A stretch of 64,000 nucleotides of DNA from Humulus lupulus (lineage: Eukaryota; Streptophyta; Magnoliopsida; Rosales; Cannabaceae): NCBI RefSeq assembly GCF_963169125.1, contig NC_084795.1, positions 188,888,214 to 188,952,213 on the forward strand. Reading direction: 5' to 3'. Of this stretch, positions 34,468-46,039 are shown one piece after another. Position 1 is the stretch's first letter, and each line of letters opens with the position of its first letter. A program made the translations under genes and the position numbers. A model generated the notes under the pieces. It did no database searches, had not been told where the DNA came from, and saw only the letters and a list, made by a program, of their open reading frames with translations.

Positions 34468-36916
34468 TTTTTCGAGATTTGGCTCTCAATCACCAACGGG
34501 TCTTGATGTGGGAAATGTACTCTCCGAGCGTCGTCTTCGAAGAATGTTATGACTTGGTCAATCATTCGTGGCATTTGGGCAGGTAACTGGGCCAAAGCCA
34601 TGACCTCATCATCGTGATTCAAAGCCCGCACATACCGAGCTTTGTGAATCCCCCCCCCCCCCAAGTGAGGGCCCCCTAAGATGGTTCCTACCCGCCTGTT
34701 TACTGGAGGAGGTCCTTGGGTCACTGGATGTTGGAGGGCTATTGCAGCTGCTGCTGGGACCTATGGTGTAATAGGTGGCACCATCGTTCTTGCCATGAGA
34801 GGCTATGTTAAACGCGCTCCACCCTTAGCGTATTGGTGGAGGTGTCCCAGCTTGATGAGATTCTCAATCTCGTCCTTGAGTTGATAGAACTCATTGGTGT
34901 GGTGCCCTATGTCGTTGTGGAAACGACCAAATTTTTCAGGGTCTCACCTATCCATGTCTCTTCGGATGGGCTACGGATTACTGTAATGAACGTGTTCTAT
35001 CACGGCCACGAAGATTTTCTCTCTAGAGTCTACCAAGTTAATGTACTTGGAATACTGTGAGATGTACTTCTCGCCTGATGCAACTCCCTACTCGGGCTGT
35101 GTGGTTCCGCTTCCCCTGGGCTTGCAGCCCTTACCCTTCCCCCGCACCTAGTGCCGTTGAGAGCTCTACTGGATTCAACAAGCTGGGAGGGGACAACAAA
35201 TCTAGCATTGAATGCATGCTAAAAAGCGCTATATCCAGTGGGCGCTGCTTCGAACCCTGCTGGAGCCATACCAAATCCAGGAGCAGACAAGTCGCTGTAA
35301 CTAGAGGGTGGGGCGCTTTGGCTGGGTTAGAATCCCCCCGAGTTCTATTGGATGGACATAGGGGGAATATTTTATCCCCGAGACCACAGGGCCAGCCGTG
35401 GACAATGTAGGGAGATGGCGTACACTTTGAATTCCCTGATCTAAGAATCCTCCCAGCTGATGTATTCTTATGCTCAACGAATAAAGTCGTTGAGACGTCG
35501 GCATCCCCTTGGTTGGAGATCATCCTACAATGGGGACCCTATGCGGATGCCATCTTATAACGCCATCAACTGCTGTCCATCATCGACCCTTTTGGTTCTC
35601 ACTGCCTCCTCCTTGAAGCGCTTGATGTAGGCCTTGAGGGTCTCAAAGTTCCGAAGGTAAGCTTTATGTTTGCCAAGGCGTTGACCTCATAGCTTATCTT
35701 CCGAACTCTTTTGAATTGTCTTCTGAAGGCGGATGATAACTAATTCCATGATTGAATGGACCCTGGTCGGAGCTTTTTAAACCATTCATCTACTAGCCCC
35801 ATCAGGGTGATCGGGAACACATGACACTTGGCATCGTTGGAGACACGAAGCACCGACATTAACCTGTTGAACTTAGATAGGTGGTCCGTGGGATCCCAAC
35901 CACCATCATAGGGCAGTATGGATGGAATTTTGAAGCCTATTTGTAGTGGGGTATCAACAAGGTGAGGGGCACATGGCTCCATCTCTCCATCCTCCGAGTC
36001 AGACTCATGGCCTTGCCGCCTAGCCATCCTAAGCATTATCTGCTTCAGACTTTCTAACTCCACACGGAGCGGGTCGCGATCCCGGTTGACACTTTGAGCC
36101 GGTTTATCTCTTCTCTGAGCATTGATATTATCTCAGAGATTTGGCAGGCCTCTCCTAATAGGCTCGCGTCCTCCTGCTTTATTGCATCTCCGGGAATTGA
36201 GGATGTCTCACAGGTCGGCGTCCTCGAAATGCATCATTTTCCTCTGGACGAGCTACTTCGGTCTCTCCATCGGACTCGATGTTTTTGTTTGCTGAGATAT
36301 TGATGTTGCGTTCTCGGTTTTGTGGGGAATTCTTTGGGCAGATCCCCAGACTATGAATCCTATGGGGCTGGTTAGGTCTCGAGGGGACACTAGCTCCAGG
36401 CCTTGCGCGATCCATATGGCCGCGTCGGGGCGGAATGGCCCAAGCTCCACGGGCACTGACTACTTAGCGGTGTCCTTGGAGCCCTAGGTCATTACCTCTG
36501 CTAGCCTGATAAGGAACCTGGCGTCCTCCAGGTGGCATGCCAATAGGGTGCCCAACAGGTACGTTGCCATTGGGGTCGACTCGCAGCCCCTGGGCTGCCA
36601 GAGTGGCCTTCATGGCAAGTACCATCTTCTGTAGGGCGGCAATATTACCCTCTGGAGCATCAATCTTTTGTTGGGTGGCCACCTACTCACGGAGCACCAC
36701 CACCTCCGGTATCTCTTACATTTCCATGGGCTGAGGGTATACTTCATCATAATACACTTGGTTGAAACCATTATCTTCGTCGTCATACTCGGCGTATTCC
36801 TCGTAGTCCTCCATCATCTCAGGCACATCCCGAGGTGGTTGCTAACTGGGTTCCCCTCCTTCAACTCCGGTAGGAGGGAGCACGTCATCTGTAACATTTC
36901 TTCATGTAGTTACCAT
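34468..36916 (-). pseudogene. Gag of Tat element B, broken
   Basis: The probable ATG is at 36916-36914. Acidic N-terminal part (MEDYEEYAEYDDEDNGFN), a helical segment (APEGNIAALQKMVLAMKATL, about 36650-36590), a charged linker (36415-36180), and the capsid core (36063-35740: MELESLKQIMLRMARRQGHE, then PFxxLxGF-like DHLSKFNRLMSVLRVS and EWFKKLRPGSIQSW). The nucleocapsid part (about 35500-34700) is too decayed to read clearly; a run of about 13 C lies at 34650-34662. Gag would form the particle that packages the RNA. Confidence 0.82.
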
Positions 36917-36968
36917 GGCTATGAGTGTTTCAAATGATTTCTTCGAGCTCTCAATGAAAGCACCAAAG
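36917..36968 (-). other. Primer site region of element B
   Basis: Directly after the 5' LTR the minus strand reads CTTTGGTGCTTTCATTGAGA, a box usual at this place in Tat elements. I do not assign the tRNA. Confidence 0.6.
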
Positions 36969-37836
36969 TGTTGACCGCCTTTTTTGCAATCAACCCTAAG
37001 AAGAGAGATTAAAGAACTAAGCGAATAAAACACAAGGATTTTTATGTGGTTCATGTTATAAAAGAACCTTAGTCCACGAGGCTCTAGTATTAAAAGGTTT
37101 AGAAGCTTGTGAGGGCAAGCTTCAATGGAGTATTCTACAACAATGTTTAGGTTGCTCTGAGTGCAAGGTCTTTTCTCTCTAAAAAACGGATCCCTTTATA
37201 ATGAGACTTCCAACCCTATTTATAGAGGTTGGGGTAATTAATACTAATCATAAGTAATTAATACACATCCTTCCATTATTGAGGGATTAATACAAATTCA
37301 TGCATTGGGCTGCATAAAATAGAGACCCCGACCGAAGAGAGATCTGCGGGACCCCATGCAGAATATCACCTACTTTATAGGGAACATGCCCTAGGTACTG
37401 TCAGGTCGTGCTATAAGTACCTCCATGTGAGACGGCGTAGTGGGTGTGCAAATTGTTGATTCGTACACTTGAAAACACTGTTGACGGATCACCCATAAAG
37501 GTTGTCAGACGATCCTTTGGATTAGAAAACCCGCAATTGATGACATGGTGCACCTTATCTTAGGTCCGAGAACTAGAACCTCAGACTTGAGAGACGACTG
37601 GGGGACGAAAGCCTTCGCCTTAATTGCCCGAGCTAGAGAACTTCTAGCTCCAAGGACAAAGCTCAGGAAGTAATCTACTAGGCACCCATGACCCACTTTC
37701 AAAGGTGAAGTCTCACCTAGGAGGACCCTTGCTTTGACTAGAGGCCTCGGGTAGTAACATGCCCCAATGATGTCTATGAATGTTCGAGCCAGTCAGTCGG
37801 GGTTGCCGCGTGTTGGAGGTGAAAATACGGACAACA
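36969..37836 (-). repeat. 5' LTR of Tat element B
   Basis: 868 bases; on the + strand TGTTGACCGCC to ACGGACAACA. Minus-strand TATA box at about 37215-37225 (context CTATTTATAGAGG on +). Pair of 21373-22243. Confidence 0.9.
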
Positions 37837-38343
37837 AAATAAACAATAAAAATTATATTGTTGTGAAATCTCTAAAAATTCTAAGTATGCTCTGTGGTTG
37901 CATTTTGAACTTCTCTTCCACATTAGAAAATTGTGTGCTTGAGATTATCTTTGTTGCCTTGTTTGTGAAAATTTTATGCATCAATGGGAATGTAACTCTA
38001 AAATTTATTTGGTAAAACGACGTTTATCTTTCTTTGAAATTGGAAGTGCTAGTAAAAATTTAAGCATTATGGAACCAATGGCTAATTATAATGGAAATCC
38101 TGCTAGCGAAAATGTTGTGCAAGAAAATACTTTTCACCTATTTCATCTAATGCTCCTTCATGTACTGTTTTTCCTGCCACTAATGCTACCCATTTAGAGC
38201 TTAAACAAAAAATCATTCAATTATTGCCATCTTTTTATGGGTTAGATAGAGAAGATCCTTACATGCATGTAAAAGATTTTTTTGGAAATTTTCTCAACAT
38301 TTCGATTTCAAAATTTTCCCAATGATTCGGTCAAACTTAGATT
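37837..38343 (+). pseudogene. Athila H gag, N-terminal part
   Basis: After leader sequence, MEPMANYNGNPASENVVQEN (from about 38070) is followed, after a frame change, by FPATNATHLELKQKIIQLLP and FYGLDREDPYMHVKDFF, the conserved start of Athila Gag. A TGA follows near 38325 and the CACTA element splits the gene at 38343. The frame continues at 44125. Confidence 0.85.
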
Positions 38344-38361
38344 AACTACTACAAAAAAGAC

Positions 38362-38700
38362 TTTTTAGGACTCGCGAGGCGCGAGTCCTCTATTTGAGAG
38401 CCTTAAAAACTGAGGTTTTTTAGGACTCGCGTTGAGAGTCCTAAAAGAATGTTTTTAGGACTTGCAACGCGTGTCCTAAAAACTCTCGTTGAGTGCCTTT
38501 AAGTAAGTTTTTAGGACTCGCAACGCGAGTCCTAAAAGTCCTAAAAAATCGGGTTGAGTGCCTTTAAGTAGTTTTTTAGGACTTGCAACGCGAGTCCTAA
38601 AAGAATATTTTTAGGACTCCCAATGCAAATCCTAAAAGATCCCATTGAGTGTCTTTAAATTAAGATTTTAGGACTCGCTTTGCAAGCCCTTAAAAGTAAT
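38362..38700. repeat. Left subterminal palindromic repeats of the CACTA element
   Basis: Six to seven units of the form TTTTTAGGACTCGC..GCGAGTCCTAAAA, each a hairpin-forming palindrome, separated by TTGAGTGCCTTTAAG. In this superfamily such repeats bind the element's regulatory protein. Confidence 0.9.
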
Positions 38701-41700
38701 TATTTTTTTTAAATGGAGCTACAATTTTAATTTTGATTTAAAAAAAATATATCCCTTTGAGAGTACAAAATGTATTATATATGTTATATTTCTAAAATTT
38801 TCAAAAGAAAATACAACAAAATATTTTTTTATTAATTACTCAAAAATATAATTTCAATATTTAGTCTACTTGGCTTACAAAATCATATTACATGATAGTT
38901 TATACTACAGTCAAATTCTATCATCACAAAATATTAAACAACAAATGTATACAATGTTAGTGAAATATATTTTTTATTCTAAAAACTTCAAGTACCAATG
39001 TTGTCTAGTATTGCGCCAAAGAAATGCCTCTCAATATAGACCTGCACATTATAAAAAAGTTCTTTAATTAATAAAAAGTTTGTCCACCGGAAATAAAAAG
39101 TTCTTAAAATGTTAACCACTAGAAATAAAAAAAAAACAAGAGAGGTCCACAAATAATTGATCAATGTGCATCTCTAGATCTATGGATAATGTATATCCAA
39201 TTAATTTGGAGATCTATATAATAATTCAAACTTATAAATAAGTAGACACACACAACAATTATAAATATATATATAATAGAATCGAGAATTAAACTATCAG
39301 TATAGGTATTCATATAGTCAAGCAGGAAACAATTTCTTGTTAGATAGTACTATTTCATAAAATGTTATTCATCTAGAGGTATTTCAAAACAGTAGCAAAC
39401 TACGCCAAAATCAGCAACAAAATAGACCATAAATCTACCATATTAATCCATTCAACTTATTTAACAAAATACACCAAAAATCTGTCACAAAATACACCAA
39501 AAAACCAGTAGCACAATACAGAAAATATACCATTAAAACAATAGCAAAATATACCATTAAAACTCTGGATCACAAGATCATGCTCCAATCTTTGACAGAC
39601 CTGAGTTAGTCTCCATTGCACTATAGCAAACTACACCAAAAGCATAAGCAAAATAGACCATAAATCAATCATATTAATCAATTTAAACCGGTTGCAAAAT
39701 GCACCAAAATCCAATCATAAAATATACCAAAAACTAGTAGCAAAATACAAGTAGTAGCCATTAAAGAAGCAACAAAATAAACCATAAACACACCGAAATC
39801 TAGTCACAAAATACAACAAAATCAAGTCACAAAATACACCAAAAACAAGTAGTTAAACACAAGTATAAAGCCATTAAAGCATAAGCAAAATACACTAAAG
39901 ATGATATTCATTATTAGTCTAAGCTCAAAATCAGATCTAAACATATCCAACACAATCAAATGAAACATATTTTAACATAAAAAAATCAAGAAATAAAATA
40001 AATACCTGCTGCCGCTGTGAACTACAGTGTCGCCGCCGTGAAGTTGAGAACCCCACCAGCCAGCCCCGAGCCCAGCCCAGCCACCATCCCTGTCGAGCCC
40101 CTCCCTGCCCGAGCCCCTCCCTGCACCGTCGACCCAAACCCAGCCCAGCCCAACCCAAACCCCTCCCTGCATTCTCGACCCCTAGCTAGCCCTGAGCCCA
40201 GCCCAGCTACCTTCCCTGCCGATCCCCTCCCTGCCCGAGCCCCTCCCTGCACCGTCGACCCAGACCCAGCCCAGCCCAACCCGAACCCCAAATTAGTAGC
40301 TTCAGTTATTAGACATGAGAAGAAAATTATAACTTAAAAACCCCAAATTGTAAAACAAACAAACTTGTTAATATGTAATCAATATCAATTATTATATTTA
40401 GTTACAAAACTAACAACTTTAATAAAGTAGTCTCAAGATAAACATGTAACATACTCTAAACTGAGAATAAAGAAACAATATCAGCAAAATCAACAAATTT
40501 GTGAAATTTTTTTCTAAAAAAGACTTCATTTTGAATAAACTAGATGGGCATTGATTGTAAAAAAATAAACTTGTTAATATATTACCAATATTACATATCA
40601 TATATAGTCACAAAAAACTAACCGCTAATTTGGACAACAAAACTAACAACATTATTAAACTAGTTTCAAACTCTAAACTGAAAATGAAGAAAAAATATCA
40701 GCAAAATCAACATACTATGGGGTAGTCTTAAAATCACATTTCCAATTGATTGAGTTTAACCAATCAAATCACAACACAAATTTATGCAATAAATTAACAA
40801 ACTAGCTCATTCAATTATAATGCACAACTAGCTCATTTAAAAAATCTTTGTTCTCTTGCCTGTATACATATACATACATTTTAAAAAAATCAGTCTTAAA
40901 ATTTAAATACGAATAAAATGACAATAACGTATTATCACTGAAGTTGTCAAAACCATGAGATTTGAGAAGCTTCAAACTAAGCTATGAAGAATGACACATC
41001 CTTATGAACATTTTAGGCAAGATGAGATATCCATGTATACATTAGAAAAATCAATTCAAGTGAGATAATTATTGTAGTACATAGATTATACTGATGATAA
41101 ATTGAAGTAACCCATCATAGAATTTAAAATAATAAAAAGAAAAAGTAAAACATATTCAATAAGACAACAATTGGCATTCCTTATCTGAGTAACATGCAAC
41201 CTTATAACATTCCAAGAGAAATTAATATGCACAATTAGGTGACTCCATTACATGCTAAAGTAAACATAACTACATACCTTCTTCAAAGTTATATAGTAGT
41301 GTAAGTTCAAGTTTTGCAAATTAATTAGTCATACAGTAGCATACTTTTATTCACAACAATTGATTCCTATTTATACATATTATAGAGTTGACATAATGAA
41401 GGAATATACATATTACATAAATAAATATACAGAATATATATATACATTGTTGATAAAAATGAATATATAATTAAGTTGTAATTGATTTGCAACCACGTAA
41501 TTGAATCAATCATATATAATTGTTGTGGTTCTCTATTAATTGATTGAAGTTTATACAAAGAAGTCCAAGCCATCCATAATCGTTTTGGAGTGCTTAGGCT
41601 CTTAATCTAATCACACAAACAATTTAGTAAGCTGTTTACTAGCCTAGCAAACTGTCACAATCAACACAAACATTTCAAACAACACACAGGATTTCATCAA

Positions 41701-43764
41701 TATATCACCGCAGCACACAAATTCTCAGAACCTACTTCACTAAGTCATGCAAGTTTTCAACCTTCTGTTATCACCGCAACACACATAATTCTTAGAACCT
41801 ACTTCACTACGGATGAATATCTAAGATATCCAAACTGCACTAAAGTTATACAATTTATATTCAAAATTGTGAAAGATTTAAAAATAAGAAAAATCAAATA
41901 CAACATACCTCTTGCAAGCCAAGTACCAATCCAATGGTTTAAGTTTGACATATCCACTTGGTCATATTCTATCCCGCTCCTCATATCAACTTGGTCATAT
42001 TCTATAAAATTTAATTGAATATACACATAAATGTTAATGCAACAATCACAGTTCACAACTTGTTCACCACTTGGTATATATACTAATAATGAATGATCTC
42101 ATAATATTACCTAATCAAATCCTAATCCAATTTTTTTATTATGTTTTTACAATGCAATGCATGAAATCATCCAAATTTTGGGATAAATTGGATCCAAATC
42201 ACAATGAATGATTTGGATTTTAATAATGATAAGGTAAGGCCACATAATATATCATCAAATTCAAACCAAAATTTGTCATTTCTTGCCTATATGAATCTAA
42301 TCAAATCCACCTTTCCAAAAAAATAAGAATAATAATATCAATTGTATTATGAACAATTCTCATCCATTTATTATCAATTGTCTTTTACTTTATTAAAAAA
42401 AATAGTAGGGTTGTTCTTTGAATTTATCATAATTAGCAAGTAAAGAATTAATTTATCACTATGTTAACAAGTAACGTGCAATTTCTTTTCGACATTTAGT
42501 TCTCTAAGTTGTTCACCAAATAATATATAGTGTTGACATTCAACAAAAGCATAATTTTTTGGCATTTTATTAGACAACTTGAATGCATAATAAAAAATAG
42601 CAGCAACTTTGAATTTCAAAATCAAACCATTTGGACGGAGATTAATATACATAAAATAAAGTATGAGTTGTGTATTCATATAAAAATAAATATAGTATAA
42701 TGGTTCACAAGAGGTTGGAGAAACAACAACAAAAGGATTGTTTGAGCATAAAAAAAAAGAGAAGAAATCTTATTTTTATGCTATCAACCATATCACTTTC
42801 AGCAGCAAAAAATATATATATATCATATTTACATACAACAACAGAGAGAGATACCATGGGTATACTACTGTTCACTTCAGTTCCCATAACTTAAAAATAT
42901 AATATTAATTAATGGATCCAGAAAATATATATATACACACACACAGAGTATCTTTCTCATAACATACATTTATTTAAATTATTTATATGGTTCGTTTTAG
43001 GTTTATATATCTAAGAAAGCAATGTATATGTGGAAGTGGAGCCCTCAATTAGATGCCTAGAGTACTATATATATATGTATTTATATGTATGTATAAATTG
43101 AAAATTGTATACAGAGAGAGACACCATGGGAGAGAGGTGAGTTACCATGAATGTAAGAGGGAGAGAGGGAGATATCAAACCCAGCTATTCCTAAAGCCCC
43201 CACAACGTACGTCGATCCCCATCCCCGCCACTGAGCCCGCATATGAAATTAGGAAGACCACGAGCCCAGATGAGGAAGGCTCAGGGTAGTCGAAATCTCG
43301 CCGAAAAGTGCAAGAGGTGGACGACTTCAGACCATTGGTTGACAGCCCTGGGCAACGCGTATGGTGGTGAGCTCACAGGGGTCGACGCTTCGAGGGCCGA
43401 TGGTTCGATTGACTTGGTGTGTGTACGGCTCCGGCGATGGGACAATGGTCGTTCGGGTCTGGCAGAGGCAACACAGTAGTGAGAGAGATATAGAAAGAGG
43501 GCTTCAGAGTAGAGAGCTTCGAGGAAGATAAATGGAAAAGAGGGAAAGAGAAAAACTGTTTATGTTTCAGATTTTTTTTTAATTTTCTTATTTATTTAAT
43601 TAAAAAAATCTGATGTCTAATATATAAATTATTTTTTAGTTAACACAATTTCTTTTTTATTTAAATTAAAAACATCTTGTGTACTGAAATAAATTGCCAA
43701 ATGTGTATTTTGACCCTATATTTTCAAAACAATGAGTGTTTTTATGCTCTTTTACTTAACAATT
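38701..43764. other. CACTA interior, no gene recognised
   Basis: AT-rich. 39380-39900: degenerate units of about 15-50 bases around CAAAATACACCAAAA. 40020-40290: GC-rich block with two tandem copies of about 120-140 bases (CCGAGCCCAGCCCAGCCACC and near repeat), open on both strands and proline-rich on +. 41706-41811: a 65-bp duplicated segment (TCACCGCAGCACACAAATTC). 43090-43500: purine-rich GAGAGA stretches and a short GC-richer part with an ORF (43243-43479) I do not recognise. Confidence 0.6.
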
Positions 43765-44100
43765 TTAAGGACTCGCTTTGAGAGTCCTTAATACTCTTTT
43801 AGGACTCGCAAAGCGAGTCTTTAAAAGTCACCATTCCTAATTTTTCATCCCAGGTGTTTTTAGGACTCGCAAAGCGAGTCCTTAAAGAGTATTAAGGACT
43901 CCTAAAGCAAGTCCTTAAAATTGTTAAGTAAAACACTCAATTTTTAGCCCTGATTTTTTTAGGACTCGCATATTTTTTTAGGACACTCATTGCGAGTCGT
44001 AAATTATATTTTTTTCTAGACTCTCAATGAGTGTCCTAAAAACTCCATAAATATTTTTAAGGACTTCCATTTATGTGCGTTTCCTAAAAAGGTGTCTCGT
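43765..44100. repeat. Right subterminal palindromic repeats of the CACTA element
   Basis: Units such as TTAGGACTCGCAAAGCGAGT with their complement, matching the left end in inverted orientation. The last units before the terminus are more degenerate. Confidence 0.9.
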
Positions 44101-44124
44101 AAAGGGTATTTTGTAGTAGTGATT

Positions 44125-45374
44125 ATTCTGTTTTTCATTAAAAGAAAAATCTAAAGCTTGGTTAAACTCCCTTCCTACAGGGACTATAACCACGTGGGAT
44201 ATACTTTATAATAAATGACTTATAATAGATAGAGAAATCTCCAAGTTTTGTCAAAAAGAAAATGAAGAGTTTTATGAATGTTGGAAAAGGTTTAAAGATT
44301 TATTATTAAAATATTATCATCGTGGTTTTGAAAAATGGAGACTTGTAAAATATTTTTATGATGGTTTGACTCCCTCTAATCATCAAATGATTCAATCTAT
44401 GCATACCAGATTTTTTTTTTAAATTTCAAGGGAAGAGGCTAAGGACGCTCTTGAAAATTTATCTATCAATTCATAACAATGGAATTATTTTGATCCTATG
44501 TCTAGGTCAACTAATTCACCAAAAAGAGGAGGAAGGTATGAAGTAAAAGATGAATCAAACATAAGAACTTCCTTAGACAAATTAGCGAGAAAATTAGAAG
44601 CTTTAGCCATAAGCCAAATTATAATTTCTCCAATGCAACCCATAAAAGATGTATGTTCTATATGTTCTAGTCCTTGCCATAATGCCCAATCATTTCTTTC
44701 TTACCAAGAGACCTTTTTCTGAGGAGTCCAATGCTCTTCATGCTTATGGGAAACCAAATGATAGCCCATTTTCTTCCACTTATAATCCAAATTGGAGAAA
44801 CCATCCAAACTTTTCCTGGAGACAAAACTAGCCTCCAATGAATCAAAGGCACCAATACAACATGCAAAAACAAAATCATGTCCCACAAAATTAGCTATAT
44901 ACTACACAAAGGAAACCATCGTTAGAAGATACTTTACCACATTTTATGCAATCCACTCAGAAAATCCTACAAAATGAGTCTCAATCAATTGTAAAACTTG
45001 AGACACAAGTAGGACAAATCGCAACTATTTTAGCTGATAGAGAAAAAGGAAAATTTCCTAGTCAACCCATTCCAAATCCAAAGGGTCAGTGTGAGATAAG
45101 AAAGCCTAGCCATAATGAAGAAGCCAAATCAATTTCAACTATTAGGCCAGGAAAGAACATTGTAAAACCCGATTACATACCCGAGGTTGAAAAAGAAAAA
45201 CAAAGAGTCAACCCACTAGTTCCAATGTTAATGACTCTTCAAATGAGGATACCCTAATCCTTCCTTTCATCCCCAAAGCCCCATTCCCACAAAGACTACT
45301 TCCAATCAAAATAGGTGGCCAATACAGTGACATCTTAGACGTTTTCAAACAAGTTTGTATCAATATACCATTCT
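44125..45374 (+). pseudogene. Athila H gag, C-terminal part
   Basis: Continues the gag after the CACTA insertion: ITTWDIL, KENEEFYECWKRFKDLLLKY and WRLVKYFYDGLTPSNHQMIQ (to about 44400), then RTSLDKLARKLEALAIS and a cysteine motif CSICSSPCHNAQSF (44498-44720), QSIVKLETQVGQIATIL and GKFPSQPIPNPKGQCE (44946-45257), and finally VCINIPFL (about 45353-45375), which normally lies just before the protease. Several stops break it. At 45374 the sequence jumps into the 3' LTR, removing protease and all of pol. Confidence 0.88.
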
Positions 45375-46039
45375 TATATGTCTTTCATCTTTAATATGTT
45401 GTATTTTGGATTGTTTGATAATATTACATTTTGTTCTTCATCTTGCAAAACATAATATTCTTTGATTAAGATGTGTCATTGAATTGTACACATCCAATGA
45501 TTAGAACAAAGATATTATGTTTTCCCTCATACATAATGTTATTGATTTTTTGTTGTTTCATTAAGTTGATTCACATTAAATACTTTGAAATTATTTTATT
45601 GAAAAGTGAAGAAAAATCCTATCTTTTTAAAAATAATTTGTGCTTAAATTATAATCTATTTTGGAAATAATAGTTTGATTTATTTTAATTATCACTAAAA
45701 CTTGAGATTCAATATACTAATAAATATTATTAAACTTACATTTTGTGGATTCTAGTATCTTACTAATCTTTCTTTTACAACTTGTTTACAAATTATAGTT
45801 TGTTTATTTTTCTTGTCTTAAATATCTTTATTTTCTATCTTTTATTTTATTTTCATGACATTATCAATCTTTGGAGCTAGGTTAGAGTTTATTTTAATTT
45901 CGATTTAAAATAGTTTCTTTTTTATTTTAGTCAATTTCTTTGGGTTTGACCTCGTGCTTACACAAGCACTATACTTTATATATGATTCGTGCGCTTGCGA
46001 GTTATAAAAATTTAAAACATACAACTTTTTGGTCCATCA
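45375..46039 (+). repeat. Truncated 3' LTR of Athila element H
   Basis: Matches 5' LTR from about 20115 to 20784, with a join at TATATGTCTTTCAT. The first ~1.24 kb of the LTR is missing. Ends GGTCCATCA. Confidence 0.9.

Larger units (their letters stand above)
21373..37836 (-). mobile_element. Tat-lineage element B, degenerate, with antisense gene and nested insertion
   Basis: Minus strand: 5' LTR (37836-36969), GGTGCTTTCATTGAGAGC box after it, gag (about 36916-34468), protease, RT, RNase H and integrase (34467-30741), G-run (30540-30528), 65-bp tandem array, antisense gene (+, 22591-29066, interrupted by element J), polypurine tract (22253-22244), 3' LTR (22243-21373). Flanking bases AAGTA (21368-21372) and AAATA (37837-37841) look like a 5-bp target duplication with one change. 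It inserted into the leader of Athila H. It belongs to a different family from A and D but has the same overall plan. Confidence 0.88.
38344..44121. mobile_element. Non-autonomous CACTA (En/Spm) transposon
   Basis: Left end AACTACTACAAAA (38344; first base changed from C) and right end, read on the minus strand, CACTACTACAAAA (44121). The 3-bp target duplication is ATT (38341-38343 and 44122-44124). Athila gag continues on both sides, which confirms the borders. 5778 bases long. Both ends carry dense inverted repeats. I see no TNPD-like transposase or other convincing gene, so mobility would need enzyme supplied from elsewhere. Whether it derives from an autonomous parent by deletion or filler capture cannot be told from one copy. 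Confidence 0.93.
18877..46039 (+). mobile_element. Athila-type Ty3/Gypsy element H, with nested insertions and a deletion
   Basis: 5' LTR (18877-20784), primer site with GGCGCCGTT (20791-20809), leader (to 21372), gag in two parts (37837-38343 and 44125-45374), truncated 3' LTR (45375-46039). LTR ends read TGAT ... ATCA. Gag motifs (HVKDFF, ECWKRFKDLLLKY, KLETQVGQIA, GKFPSQPIPNPKG) are those of Athila. Pol and any envelope-like ORF are missing through a deletion into the 3' LTR. Tat element B sits in the leader and a CACTA element sits in gag. No convincing target duplication: ATTGT or AGGAT on the left against ACCAT on the right. Confidence 0.88.

Noticed and set aside
40017..40337. Pro-rich ORF in the CACTA interior as a gene
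   Set aside because: Open on both strands because of high GC and tandem duplication; no splice sites, domain or homologue I recognise.
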